Assembly: GCF_023015695.1 (NCBI RefSeq)
Contig: NZ_JALKAS010000001.1
Location: forward strand, 1,240,001-1,304,000
Reading direction: 5' to 3'
DNA: 64,000 bases
DNA from: Jannaschia sp. S6380
Lineage (GTDB): Bacteria; Pseudomonadota; Alphaproteobacteria; Rhodobacterales; Rhodobacteraceae
The notes beneath the pieces are model-generated. The model had not been told where the DNA came from and ran no database searches. It was given only the letters and a program-made list of their open reading frames with translations. Both the position numbers and the translations under genes were made by a program. Below, in pieces: positions 38,922 through 47,914 of this stretch. Position 1 is the first letter of the stretch. Every line of letters begins with the position of its first letter.

Positions 38922-41234
38922 TCAGGTCATCCACCAGATCGAAAGCGGGCGCATGTTCAGGATCGCGCGCGCGGTCGGCGTTTCCACGTCGAAGGCGGCG
39001 GGCGACTGGAAGGCCAGGTTCCGCCGCTCGTGGAGTTCGCGGTAAAGCGCGCGGCGCAGGGTATCGGCCTCGGCGCGCAGATCCCATTCCTCCAGCTGTG
39101 CGGCGAAGCTGAAGTTGAAACCGGGCTGGATTTCGGAAGTCTGGAAGCTGCGGTCGTCGGCATGCGGCAGAAGATGGCGCGCCGTGGGCGGAATGTCGGC
39201 CAGCGACACCGCGCCCATGCCCCTTCCCGCAATCTCGAAATTGCGGGCGAAGACCGATCGCAGCGAGGCCCGCGCATGGGCGTTCGAGACAACGTCGCCC
39301 AGTCCGAAGCGCCGCGCCAGGAACGGGCCAAGCAGCCCCTCGATGAAGGACGCGTCCGAAAACGGCCCATCGGTGTCGACGCGAAACCGCGTGCCGTCGA
39401 ACAGGCGCGCGGCATAGCTTTCGCGCGCGGCCTCGGCTTGCGCCGACCAATCCGCCGCGCGCCCCGCCTCGCCCGCTTCGGCCGCCATCCGCGCGCCGGC
39501 CAGCAGCGCCGCGATCCAGAGGCCGCCGCAATAGCTCGACGGCCCGGACATGGGGATGTTGTCGAAGGTCTGGTCCGGTGTCCCGTCATTCTCGATCAAC
39601 CCGTCGCCGTCACGGTCGAACCGCTGCAGGTGGTCCAGTGCGGCCGCGACGGCCGGGAAATGGTGTCGGCGCCAGTCCGCGCCCATCCGTTCGCCGTCGC
39701 GCCACAGGCACAGAACCAGGTCGCAGTTCAGGTCCTTCCAGACCGTCGCGTCGCGATAGGTGTACGCGTTGGGCGTGACGAACGGATCCTCGCCCGGCCC
39801 GCCCAGATCGTGCGGACAGCTGCCGGCGGGGTTCAGGGCGAACGTCTCCCGCGTCCACTGATGCAGGCGCGGCGTGGGATCGCGGGCCAGCAGATGCGCG
39901 GCGAAGTCGCGGCTGACCATGGCCGACAGCGCGGGCTCGAACAGGGCGACGGCCTCGGCGGCATAGATCCACAGATCCAGCGTATCGTAGAGGGCGTAAT
40001 CGTGGCACTCGATCAGGCCGAAATGCGCCCGCCCGTCCGGTGAGTCCCGCGCCGAGGTCAGCACGGTCAGGCCATCGACCAGGAAATACAGCTCGTTCAG
40101 GGCCATGCCCGCGCGATGCGGCTCCGGCCCCAGGCGCTCGGCCGTGGCGTCATGCCAGGCCGCGATCCGCCTCTGCCAATCGTCGGCACGGGAGAGGGCG
40201 TGTTCGCAAAGCGCCGTCGCCCCGTGCCCGTCACGACCCCAATCGTCGGTGTGACTGCGCCACCAGCGCCGACCCTGGCCGAAGGTGATGACCGGCAGAT
40301 CCCAGGCCAACGCGAAATCCACCTCCCGGCTCTCGCCCGGTGCGAGCGTCATCCGCGCCGAGACCGCGCCCGCGGGCAGCCCGGGCGAGACCTCGCGGAA
40401 CCCGCCCTCGGTCACGAATTCGGGCAAGTCCCGCGGCAGATCACCGGTGTCCCGCAATGCCCGCCAGAGCGCCGCGCCATCCGACCGCGCGTCGAAGCAT
40501 ACCGTTCGGCCCGTCGTCAGGCCCACGCCCGGCCGCACCGCCAGACCCCATTCGCCGTCCCCCTCCGGCGGCGTGTCACCGGTGCGGCGGCGGTCCAGGA
40601 TCACGCCGGTGAAATCCGCGGCATCCATCGCGCGGTTCTCCAGACCGGCGGCCACGCGATCGACAGGCCCTTCGCCGAAATCGCCGAAACGGCCGTTCAT
40701 GTTGGCCATCAGGAAGGCCAGCGTGACATCCGCCGGCCGCGATCCGCCATTCGTCAGCCGCCACCGGAACAGCGCCACCGGCAGAACCGACGCCATCATG
40801 TCGCCCGGCGCGACGGGCGAGAACGACAGACATTCCGCCGCGATGCGCGACAGCGCCGCATGGTCGTGCCAGGCAAAGGGGAACAGGCCGGCCCAGGCGG
40901 GGGACGACACCTCCCATTCGAAGGCCCCCAACGGGCCGTCCGGCGGGGCCGGCTGCAGGGCGCGTGCCGTGGCGATGGTGCCATCATCGACGCGCAGCAC
41001 GAAGCCGTTCGCCGGCTCCGCCATATGCCGGACGCCGCCGCCCTTGATCGTCCAGCGTGTGAACCGCCCGTCCGAGGCGCGGGTGATGCCGCCGGTTCCG
41101 ATACCGCCCAAAGGCACGCCGGTGCCGTCGATCGGCGCGAACAGGCCGGGCGTCTTGGGTTGGGACCGCGTCAACGCGTGCCCGGCCCCGCGACGAAGCG
41201 CGGCAGGGTGGGGAACGTGCCGGTCGTTCCGCAT
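38922..41234 (-). CDS. GH116 (GBA2-like) beta-glucosidase/glucosylceramidase family protein
   Basis: This 770-residue protein matches DUF608/GH116, with an N-terminal beta domain (GVPLGGIGTGGITRASDGRFTRW at about 38-60) and a C-terminal (alpha/alpha)6 barrel. The catalytic regions align with known members: a Glu in FGLIECHDYALYDTLDLWIYA at the nucleophile position and the Asp in PDQTFDNIPMSGPSSYCGG as acid/base, preceded by the calcium-like DRDGDGLIEN loop. GH116 enzymes hydrolyse beta-glucosides or xylosides, including glucosylceramide in GBA2. I see no signal peptide, suggesting a cytoplasmic enzyme. It stands alone between convergent and same-strand neighbours. Confidence 0.85.
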   Translation of the reverse strand: MRNDRHVPHPAALRRGAGHALTRSQPKTPGLFAPIDGTGVPLGGIGTGGITRASDGRFTRWTIKGGGVRHMAEPANGFVLRVDDGTIATARALQPAPPDGPLGAFEWEVSSPAWAGLFPFAWHDHAALSRIAAECLSFSPVAPGDMMASVLPVALFRWRLTNGGSRPADVTLAFLMANMNGRFGDFGEGPVDRVAAGLENRAMDAADFTGVILDRRRTGDTPPEGDGEWGLAVRPGVGLTTGRTVCFDARSDGAALWRALRDTGDLPRDLPEFVTEGGFREVSPGLPAGAVSARMTLAPGESREVDFALAWDLPVITFGQGRRWWRSHTDDWGRDGHGATALCEHALSRADDWQRRIAAWHDATAERLGPEPHRAGMALNELYFLVDGLTVLTSARDSPDGRAHFGLIECHDYALYDTLDLWIYAAEAVALFEPALSAMVSRDFAAHLLARDPTPRLHQWTRETFALNPAGSCPHDLGGPGEDPFVTPNAYTYRDATVWKDLNCDLVLCLWRDGERMGADWRRHHFPAVAAALDHLQRFDRDGDGLIENDGTPDQTFDNIPMSGPSSYCGGLWIAALLAGARMAAEAGEAGRAADWSAQAEAARESYAARLFDGTRFRVDTDGPFSDASFIEGLLGPFLARRFGLGDVVSNAHARASLRSVFARNFEIAGRGMGAVSLADIPPTARHLLPHADDRSFQTSEIQPGFNFSFAAQLEEWDLRAEADTLRRALYRELHERRNLAFQSPAAFDVETPTARAILNMRPLSIWWMT

Positions 41235-41291
41235 GGCCCTAGCCCGTTCGCGCAGCGGTCGGGTGACCGGCGGAACCTGCGGATGCGCGCC

Positions 41292-42710
41292 TCATGTCCG
41301 CGCCGCCAAGATCGCGCCGGGGTTCATGATGCCATGCGGGTCCAGCGCATCCTTGACGGTCCGCATCGCGGCCAGTGCGGCAGGGTCATGCAGGCGCGCC
41401 ATCTCGCCCGCCTTCAGGCGACCGATGCCGTGTTCGGCGCTGATCGCGCCGCCCATCGCCACCACCAGATCGTGCAGGCGGGACGACAGCTCCGCCCGGA
41501 TCTCGGCGTAGTCCGCGCGGGTGCGTCCCGCCGCGGGAAAAAGGTTGTAGTGCAGGTTGCCGTCGCCGACATGGCCGAACGTATTGAACCGCAGGTCCGG
41601 CGCGATCGTCCGCATGGCGGCCCGGCCCTCGGTGATCAGGTCGGGAACGCATTCCAGCGGGACCGACACGTCATGCGATGCCACGGGTCCGATCGCGCGG
41701 TTCGCCTCGGGGATGGCGTCGCGCAAGGCCCAGAAATCCGCGCGCTGCCCTTCGGAGCGCGCGACGACGCCGTCGCCGACCAGCCCCTCCTCCATCGCGG
41801 CGGCGGCCACGGCCTCCAGCGTGTCGGTCGGATCGTGGTCGAAGCCCGACACCTCGACCAGCACCGACCAATCCGGGGCATCCGCCAGCGGCGTGCGGAC
41901 CTGCGGCAGATGTTCGGCCACCCAGCGCAGGCCCTGCCCGTCGATCAGTTCGCACCCCGTGACCTGGTCGCCCACCCGCCGACGCAGGCGCGCCAGCAGA
42001 TCCAGCGCGGCCCCGGGCCGGGGAATGGCCAGGAAGGCCGAAGCGACATGCGCGGGCTTCGGAAACAGGCGCAGCGTGGCCGCCGTGATGACGCCTAGCG
42101 TCCCTTCGGCCCCGATCAGCAGATTGCGCAGGTCGTAGCCCACGTTCGATTTTCGCAGGCGATGCGCCGTCGCCATCAGCGCACCGTCGGGCAACACCGC
42201 CTCGACCCCCAGGGTCAGGTCGCGCATCGTGCCATAGCGCAGGACGGCCGTGCCGCCGGCATTCGTCGACAAAAGCCCCCCGATCCGCGCCGAGCCGCGC
42301 GACCCCAGCGTCAGCGGAAAGATTAGGTCCGCCTCCTCGGCGGTGGCATGAAGATCCTGCAGGATCGTCCCCGCGCCCACGGTCGCCGTGCCCGCCGCCG
42401 GATGCAGGGCGCGGACGCCGTCCAGCCGACGCGTCGAGAGCAGAAGGGGCGGCACGCCATCGCCAAGCTGTCCGCCCACCAGACCCGTCCAGCCGCCGTG
42501 CGGGATCAGCCCGACGCGATGTTCGGCGCAGGCGCGCACGATCCGCTGCACCTCCGTCACGGTGCGCGGCGTGGCCACGGCGCGTGCGGTGCCCACGAGC
42601 AGCCTGCGTGGCTCGGCGGCGTGCCACGGCTCGACGGGTTGGATCGTGCCGGGCAGCAGCCGCGCGTCGAGATGTTCCAGAAAGGCGCCGTCGGCGGGGG
42701 AAAGGGTCAT
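41292..42710 (-). CDS. FAD-linked 2-hydroxyacid oxidase/dehydrogenase (GlcD-like)
   Basis: This 472-residue flavoenzyme has an FAD_binding_4 domain (IPHGGWTGLVGGQLGDG at about 70-86, then IGGLLSTNAGGTAVLRYGTMRDL and LLIGAEGTLGVITAATL) and a FAD-oxidase C domain with FNTFGHVGDGNLHYNL and SAEHGIGRLKAGEM. The family includes glycolate oxidase GlcD, D-lactate and D-2-hydroxyglutarate dehydrogenases. It oxidises a D-2-hydroxyacid to the 2-oxoacid. It is the third gene of a LysR-lyase-oxidase set; its start overlaps the lyase stop by 4 bases. Exact substrate unknown. Confidence 0.88.
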   Translation of the reverse strand: MTLSPADGAFLEHLDARLLPGTIQPVEPWHAAEPRRLLVGTARAVATPRTVTEVQRIVRACAEHRVGLIPHGGWTGLVGGQLGDGVPPLLLSTRRLDGVRALHPAAGTATVGAGTILQDLHATAEEADLIFPLTLGSRGSARIGGLLSTNAGGTAVLRYGTMRDLTLGVEAVLPDGALMATAHRLRKSNVGYDLRNLLIGAEGTLGVITAATLRLFPKPAHVASAFLAIPRPGAALDLLARLRRRVGDQVTGCELIDGQGLRWVAEHLPQVRTPLADAPDWSVLVEVSGFDHDPTDTLEAVAAAAMEEGLVGDGVVARSEGQRADFWALRDAIPEANRAIGPVASHDVSVPLECVPDLITEGRAAMRTIAPDLRFNTFGHVGDGNLHYNLFPAAGRTRADYAEIRAELSSRLHDLVVAMGGAISAEHGIGRLKAGEMARLHDPAALAAMRTVKDALDPHGIMNPGAILAART

Positions 42711-43780
42711 GGCGTGCCCATCTCCTCGATCTGCCCGGCAAGCTGTTCGGCCAGGACCAGCGCACGCCCCGCGGCGGCCGCGAGCGGCGGCAGGATCAAC
42801 CATTCCAGCGCCCAGGCCGCGCCGGAACGCTCGTTCTCGTGGATCATGGCCTGGTGCATGCCCCCCACCTGCACGGCCGCGAAACGCCCCAGGGTGATCA
42901 GCGTCTCGGGCGCGACGGGGTTCTGCTTGTGCGCCATCGCGCTGGACGCTCCGCCGCCCGACAGGCGCAGCGTCCCGATGCCCTGCTGCGTCATCAGGCA
43001 CATGTCCTGACCCATCTTGCCCAGACTGCCCGCGATCCGGGCCAGAACGCCGGCATAGTCGGCCAGGTCGCCGCGCATCGCGTGCGGCGCCCGCGCCGGC
43101 AGGTTCAGGTCAAGCTGTCGGGCCAGGTGCCGCGCGATGGCGTCGCCATGTTCGCCCGTCGCGGCCCGGTTTCCCGCCGCACCGCCGAACGACACCACCT
43201 CCACCCGTGGGCGCAGTTCGGCCAACCGGGTCGCGTGGCCGAGGAGGGGCAGCCGCCAGATCGCAATGCGGTCGGCCACGGTGATCGGCACGGCCGCCTG
43301 CATCCGCGTCCACCCCATCAGGGGCCGATCGCCCAGGCGGTTTTCGACCCCAGCCAGCGCGTCGCTCACATGCCGCAGCCGTGCGCCCAGCAGGTCGGTC
43401 GTCGCGCGCAGCGTCAGCGCCAGCGCGGTGTCGATCACATCCTGCGAGGTCGTGCCGTGATGCAGCGCCGGGCTGTCGCCGATCCGATCCTTCAGCAACC
43501 GAACCAGTTCCGGCACGGGGACGCCGTCGCGCCCCGTGCCCTGCGCCAGCGCCCCGGGCCGGATGTCGGCGGCCTCGACGGCCTTGGCCACGCGCTTCGC
43601 CTCCTCCGCCTCGGCCAGGCCGACCGCGCCCAAGGCGCGCGACCAGGCCGCCTCGAACCGCAGCATGTGGCGCAGGCTGGCATCGGCCGACCAGATCGCG
43701 GCCATGTCCGGGTCACCGAACAGCCCGCCCAGCCAAGGGTGGGCGAAGGCCGAGATCGAGGAGGCGTCGCGATCGCTCAT
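42707..43780 (-). CDS. PcaB-like 3-carboxymuconate cycloisomerase/adenylosuccinate lyase family enzyme
   Basis: This 357-residue protein belongs to the fumarate lyase (class II) superfamily. The signature GGGASSAMAHKQNPVAPE (about residues 265-282) includes the catalytic Ser loop, and LHHGTTSQDVIDTALAL holds the His-Thr-Ser of the second region. The closest-looking family is PcaB, which cyclises 3-carboxy-cis,cis-muconate, but related lyases act on other polycarboxylates. Length is shorter than typical PcaB (about 450), as in some alphaproteobacterial forms. No other protocatechuate genes except a PcaD-like hydrolase at 55.4 kb are present. It overlaps the LysR gene by 4 bases. Confidence 0.78.
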   Translation of the reverse strand: MSDRDASSISAFAHPWLGGLFGDPDMAAIWSADASLRHMLRFEAAWSRALGAVGLAEAEEAKRVAKAVEAADIRPGALAQGTGRDGVPVPELVRLLKDRIGDSPALHHGTTSQDVIDTALALTLRATTDLLGARLRHVSDALAGVENRLGDRPLMGWTRMQAAVPITVADRIAIWRLPLLGHATRLAELRPRVEVVSFGGAAGNRAATGEHGDAIARHLARQLDLNLPARAPHAMRGDLADYAGVLARIAGSLGKMGQDMCLMTQQGIGTLRLSGGGASSAMAHKQNPVAPETLITLGRFAAVQVGGMHQAMIHENERSGAAWALEWLILPPLAAAAGRALVLAEQLAGQIEEMGTP

Positions 43781-44691
43781 GTCGGCAGGTCCGTCAGTCC
43801 GTTCTCTCGCAGGAATGTTTCGGCGCGCCGATGCGTGATGTCCACCAAGTCGCGCGCCTCCTCGCTCAGTTCCTGACCGCGCAGGAAATGCATTCCGAAG
43901 GCCACGGGGAAATACGGCGCGACCGGTACCGTCACCACGTCGTCGGCGAAGGCCATCGGCGACAGCGGATCGCAGATCGTCACCCCCGCCCCGAGCGCGA
44001 CGAGATGACAGACAAGATTGGCCTGGCTCACCTCCACCGCGGGAACCAGGACCTGGTTCGCGCGGTCGTAGATCGCCGACATCTGCTGTCGCATCAGGGC
44101 GCCGGGGCCCAGGGCCAGAATGCGCTCCCCGGCCAGGTCCTCGACCGCCAGTTGCGCGGCGCCCGCCAGACGGTGACCGCGCGGCAGGACGACCATCGCG
44201 GGCACCTCCATCAACAGGCGCGTGTCGATATCGCGGTGATGCGCGGGCATCGTGCTCAGCCCCAGGTCGAAGCGCTGGCCCGTGATCCACGTCTCCAGGA
44301 ACCGGCGCGGCTGGATGTCGACGGTCAGGACGACGTCGGGGTGGGTGCGGCTGAACTCGGCCACGACGGGGGCGGTGATCGCCGCGCTCAGCCGGGGCAT
44401 CGAGACGAGGCGCAGACGCCGCCGCACGCCGTTGCGCAACTCCTCGGCGTAATCCTCGATCCGCGACAGACCGGACAGGACCGGCTGCACCTCCTGCAGG
44501 AAGGCGCGGCCGATGGCGGTGGGCTGCAAGCGGCGTCGCGACCGATCGAAGAGGACGAGGTTCAGATCCCGCTCCAGCCCCGCGATCAGACGCGAAAGGG
44601 CGGGTTCGGACATGTGCATCAGATCGGCTGCCGCGGCGAGCGAGCCCCGTTCGATCACCAGTTGGAATCCTCTGAGCGCCTCGGGTCTCAT
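43777..44691 (-). CDS. LysR-family regulator of the organic-acid region
   Basis: This 304-residue protein has a LysR winged helix (RGSLAAAADLMHMSEPALSRLIAGLERDL, about residues 14-42, core shown in 20 or fewer residue pieces: LAAAADLMHMSEPALSRLI) and an effector domain. It heads a three-gene set on the minus strand and is divergent from tctC. The ATG at 44691 is preferred; a TTG nine codons upstream at 44718 falls inside the LysR-type palindrome TTGCG-ATATA-CGCAA, which would be the autoregulatory site. It probably controls both the lyase/oxidase genes and tctCBA in response to the imported acid. Confidence 0.88.
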   Translation of the reverse strand: MRPEALRGFQLVIERGSLAAAADLMHMSEPALSRLIAGLERDLNLVLFDRSRRRLQPTAIGRAFLQEVQPVLSGLSRIEDYAEELRNGVRRRLRLVSMPRLSAAITAPVVAEFSRTHPDVVLTVDIQPRRFLETWITGQRFDLGLSTMPAHHRDIDTRLLMEVPAMVVLPRGHRLAGAAQLAVEDLAGERILALGPGALMRQQMSAIYDRANQVLVPAVEVSQANLVCHLVALGAGVTICDPLSPMAFADDVVTVPVAPYFPVAFGMHFLRGQELSEEARDLVDITHRRAETFLRENGLTDLPT

Positions 44692-44703
44692 TGCCGCCGT
44701 CTC

Positions 44704-44718
44704 TTGCGATATACGCAA
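44704..44718. promoter_or_regulatory. LysR-type (T-N11-A) binding site upstream of lysR and tctC
   Basis: The dyad TTGCG-ATATA-CGCAA contains the classical LysR box T-N11-A (T at 44705, A at 44717). It sits in an AT-rich patch between the divergent regulator and tctC, 13 bases from the LysR start codon. A second small dyad, TTCTTAGAA, follows at 44730-44738. Confidence 0.6.
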
Positions 44719-44824
44719 CTAAACCCGTATTCTTAGAAATTGTAAATGTAGTGGTCCTGTGCAAGCCTTCGACCGTGCGATCGGCGTGGGAGGCGTCGAT
44801 CCAACGGATCATGGGAGGATCAAG

Positions 44825-45790
44825 ATGACACGAACTCTGCTCGGCACGACCGCCGTTCTGCTGGCCACCGCGGGCGCGGCGATGGCGGACTATCCCGAAA
44901 AACCCATCCGCCTGATCGTCGGCTTTTCGGCCGGGGGCGGCACCGACACCTCGGCGCGCGGTTTCGGCAGCTTCACCGCCGAGGCGCCGTCGATGAACGG
45001 CATGCCGATGGTGATCGTGAACCAGCCCGGGGGGTCCGGCCTGCAGGCTGCGCAAACGGTGGCCGATGCGGATCCCGACGGCTACACCCTCTATATCATC
45101 AACAATGGCACCATGGCGGCGACGACGCTCAGCACCGAAGGGGTGGAGTTCGACCCGCGCGAGGACCTGACCAACCTTGGTTGCGTCACGCAGCTCGTCA
45201 CCGGCCTGCAGGTGCCGGCCGACCATCCCGCCGAGACGGCCGCGGACTGGGTCCAGGCCGTCAAGGACAGCGGCGAGACGGTGCGCTGGTCGACCTCGGG
45301 TGCCGCGACGATGCATGCGCTGGTGGGGCACCTGTTCCTCGACACCAACGAGATCGAACATCAGGTCGTGCCGTTCCGCGGCGGATCGAACGCGCGCAAC
45401 GCGCTGGCCGCCGGCGACGTCACCGCCAGTTTCAACGGCAACCAGCTGGTCGAGGGGTTCGAGGACCAGATCAAGGTCCTGGGCGTGCCCGCGGCCGAGC
45501 GCGACCCGGCGAATGCCGACATCCCCACCTTCGCCGAACAGGGGCTGGAAGGGCTGAACGTGACCGGACCGATGTGCGTCTACGGACCCGCCGGCCTGCC
45601 CGATGAGGTGGTCGCCGACGTGTCCGCCGCCGTCGAGGCCGTGACCGAGATCGAGGGCTTCGGTCGCTTCATGGGCCGCTCGGGCCTGGCGGCGATGCAT
45701 CTGAACCCCGAGGACGGAGCCGAGAATCTGGACCGCCTGTTCGAGGTCTTCACGCCCGTCGTTGAATCCGTGGCCGCCGCACAGAACTGA
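44825..45790 (+). CDS. tctC: Tripartite tricarboxylate transporter binding protein TctC
   Basis: This 321-residue periplasmic protein has a signal peptide cut near AAMAD (residue 21) and a Bug/TctC fold: YPEKPIRLIVGFSAGGGTDTSAR, VNQPGGSGLQAAQTVADADPDGYTL and VPFRGGSNARNALAAGDVTAS. TctC-type proteins bind citrate, tricarballylate, itaconate or similar dicarboxylates and aromatic acids. It is the first gene of tctCBA with a CoA transferase, and is followed by an 11-bp hairpin. Ligand unknown. Confidence 0.93.
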   Translation: MTRTLLGTTAVLLATAGAAMADYPEKPIRLIVGFSAGGGTDTSARGFGSFTAEAPSMNGMPMVIVNQPGGSGLQAAQTVADADPDGYTLYIINNGTMAATTLSTEGVEFDPREDLTNLGCVTQLVTGLQVPADHPAETAADWVQAVKDSGETVRWSTSGAATMHALVGHLFLDTNEIEHQVVPFRGGSNARNALAAGDVTASFNGNQLVEGFEDQIKVLGVPAAERDPANADIPTFAEQGLEGLNVTGPMCVYGPAGLPDEVVADVSAAVEAVTEIEGFGRFMGRSGLAAMHLNPEDGAENLDRLFEVFTPVVESVAAAQN

Positions 45791-45797
45791 CGCGACG

Positions 45798-45823
45798 CCC
45801 CCCGGGCGTCCGCGCCCGGGGGG
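45798..45823 (+). other. Strong hairpin between tctC and tctB
   Basis: Perfect 11-bp arms CCCCCCGGGCG (45798-45808) and CGCCCGGGGGG (45813-45823) enclose a TCCG loop. The stem begins 7 bases after the tctC stop; the tctB ribosome-binding site GGAGGA follows 10 bases later. No T tract is present. Confidence 0.7.
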
Positions 45824-45845
45824 GCCGCCACCGGAGGATCCGCGC

Positions 45846-46358
45846 GTGAGCTATCGCAGCCGCATCGACCTGGGCGTCGCCTGCGTCGTCGTCCTGATCG
45901 GTCTTGTCCTGGGCGCCGAGGCCCTGCGGATCGACCCGAAATCCTACGAAGCCGTCGGCCCGCGCGCCGTGCCGCTGTTCCTGGCCTGCGCGATGGTCAT
46001 GGGCGGCCTGCTGGTGGGCGCATCCGCCTGGCGCGTGCGCCGGACCCGCGCGCCGGCCGAAACGGACGCGGATTACGGGTTTCGCGACAGTGACCTGGCC
46101 CGTGTCGCCGCCGTCATCGGCGTCGGCCTCGTCTATCTGATCGCGTTCTGGGCGCTCGGCTATTTCGGGGCGACCATCATCGCGATGGCCCTGATCCTGG
46201 TGGTCTTCGGCAACCGCAACCCGCTGACGATCATCGGCGGGGCGATCCTGGCCGGCCTCGTCTATCAGGTCGTGTTCATGGGGGCGATGGGCCTGCTCGA
46301 TCCACGCGGCGCGCTGGTGGACGTGCGCCCCGTCACCTCGATCTTCACGCCGGAGTAG
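45846..46358 (+). CDS. tctB: Tripartite tricarboxylate transporter small membrane subunit TctB
   Basis: This 170-residue protein starts at a GTG preceded by GGAGGA. It has four predicted membrane helices: about 8-27, 40-60, 87-110 and 117-145, with GPRAVPLFLA in the first loop and WALGYFGATIIAMALILVVFGNR later. That is the TctB pattern. It forms the membrane complex with TctA, whose start follows 5 bases after the stop. Confidence 0.9.
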   Translation: MSYRSRIDLGVACVVVLIGLVLGAEALRIDPKSYEAVGPRAVPLFLACAMVMGGLLVGASAWRVRRTRAPAETDADYGFRDSDLARVAAVIGVGLVYLIAFWALGYFGATIIAMALILVVFGNRNPLTIIGGAILAGLVYQVVFMGAMGLLDPRGALVDVRPVTSIFTPE

Positions 46359-46363
46359 CTGCC

Positions 46364-47914
46364 ATGTCCGACCTTCTGGGCGGCTTCGCCATGCTGTTTT
46401 CGAATACCGAGGCGGTGTTCTTCACCTTCCTCGCGGCCTTCGTCGGCATCGTATTCGGCGCGCTTCCGGGCCTGACGGCCAGCGCCGCCATTGCCATGCT
46501 GCTGCCGCTGTCGTTCTACCTCGGCCCCTTGCCGGCGCTCGCGTTCCTCTACGTGATCGGCAAGTCGGGCCGCTACGGCGGATCGATCGCCGCGATCCTG
46601 TTCAACACGCCGGGCACCACGGCCAGCGCCGCGACGATGCTGGACGGGCACCCGATGGCCAAGTCGGGTCGTCCCGGCAAGGCGCTGAAGACCGCGACCG
46701 TATCCAGCGTGTTCGGCGATTACGTGGGCGAAATCATCCTCATCTTCGGCGCCGTCTTCATCGCCCAATACACGCGGACCTTCGGACCGACCGAGTATTT
46801 CGCGATCTACCTGATGGCGTTCCTGGTGATCGGGTCGGTCGTGGGCGACAGCGTGATCAAGGGGCTGCTCTCGACGGTACTGGGCGCGATCGTGGCCCTG
46901 ATCGGGCTGGACACGATCACCAATACCCCGCGCATGACCTTCGGCATCGGCGACATGCGGGACGGCATGTCGCTGGTGCCCCTGCTGATCGGCGTCTTCG
47001 TCGTGTCCGAGATCATCATCCAGGCCGAGCGCATGGCCAAGGCCAAGGTCCTGGATGCCGGGCTTGCCGTCTCGGCCGCCCAGGACCGGCTGACCTGGAC
47101 CGAGTTCCGGGGCCTCCTGCCGCTGCTCATGCGATCGTCGCTGATGGGCAGTTTCATCGGCATGATGCCCGGCCTCGGCTCCTCGGTGGCATGCTTCGTG
47201 GCATATGGCGAGGAGCGGCGCCGCGCGGCCAATGGGGACCGCTGGGGCACCGGCGTGATCGAGGGGATCGCCGCCCCCGAATCCGCGAACAACGCCGTCT
47301 CGGGGCCGTCGATGATTCCGCTGCTGACGCTGGGCGTGCCGGGCTCGACCGTGGCGGCGGTGCTGATCGGGGTGTTCCTGATCCACGGCATCCAGGTCGG
47401 GCCGCTGATCTTCTCGGAGACGAACATCATCATCGATGACACGACGGGCGACTTCTTCTCCTCTCGCGAACTGGTCTATGCGCTGTTCGCGGCCGGCCTG
47501 CTGGGCATCGCGGCCTACGGGCTGATGGGATACTGGGGCGGCCCGCTGATCGGCCGGACGATCGCCCGCGTGCCGCAGCGGATCCTCTACCCGATCATCT
47601 TCCTGACGGCGATGGCGGCCAGCTATTCGGCGCGCGCCTCGCTCTTGGACGTGGGCGCGGCGCTGCTGTTCGGGGTCGTCGGCTACGCGATGCGGCGGAC
47701 GCAGTTCAGCCCGGCCGCCTTCGTCATCGCCTTCGTCCTGGCCGACCGGATGGAGGAGAGCTTCCGCCAGGCCCTTTTGCTGAGCGATGACGGCGCGCTC
47801 ATCTTCCTGCGCGAGCCGGTGGCCGCGTCCTTCCTCGTGATCGGGATCGGTGTGACGGCGTTTCGCGGCCTCGCCTCGGCGCGGCGGGCCAAGCGCATGG
47901 CGGTCGCGCCGTGA
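46364..47914 (+). CDS. tctA: Tripartite tricarboxylate transporter large membrane subunit TctA
   Basis: This 516-residue protein of about twelve helices carries the TctA hallmarks GIVFGALPGLTASAAIAMLLPL (about 28-49, core GALPGLTASAA), YGGSIAAILFNTPGTTASAATMLDGHPM and the inverted second copy GMMPGLGSSVACFVAYG with PESANNAVSGPSMIPLLTLGVPGS. It is the ion-coupled permease for the TctC ligand. Its stop overlaps the CoA transferase start (GTGA), tying uptake to CoA activation. Confidence 0.95.
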   Translation: MSDLLGGFAMLFSNTEAVFFTFLAAFVGIVFGALPGLTASAAIAMLLPLSFYLGPLPALAFLYVIGKSGRYGGSIAAILFNTPGTTASAATMLDGHPMAKSGRPGKALKTATVSSVFGDYVGEIILIFGAVFIAQYTRTFGPTEYFAIYLMAFLVIGSVVGDSVIKGLLSTVLGAIVALIGLDTITNTPRMTFGIGDMRDGMSLVPLLIGVFVVSEIIIQAERMAKAKVLDAGLAVSAAQDRLTWTEFRGLLPLLMRSSLMGSFIGMMPGLGSSVACFVAYGEERRRAANGDRWGTGVIEGIAAPESANNAVSGPSMIPLLTLGVPGSTVAAVLIGVFLIHGIQVGPLIFSETNIIIDDTTGDFFSSRELVYALFAAGLLGIAAYGLMGYWGGPLIGRTIARVPQRILYPIIFLTAMAASYSARASLLDVGAALLFGVVGYAMRRTQFSPAAFVIAFVLADRMEESFRQALLLSDDGALIFLREPVAASFLVIGIGVTAFRGLASARRAKRMAVAP

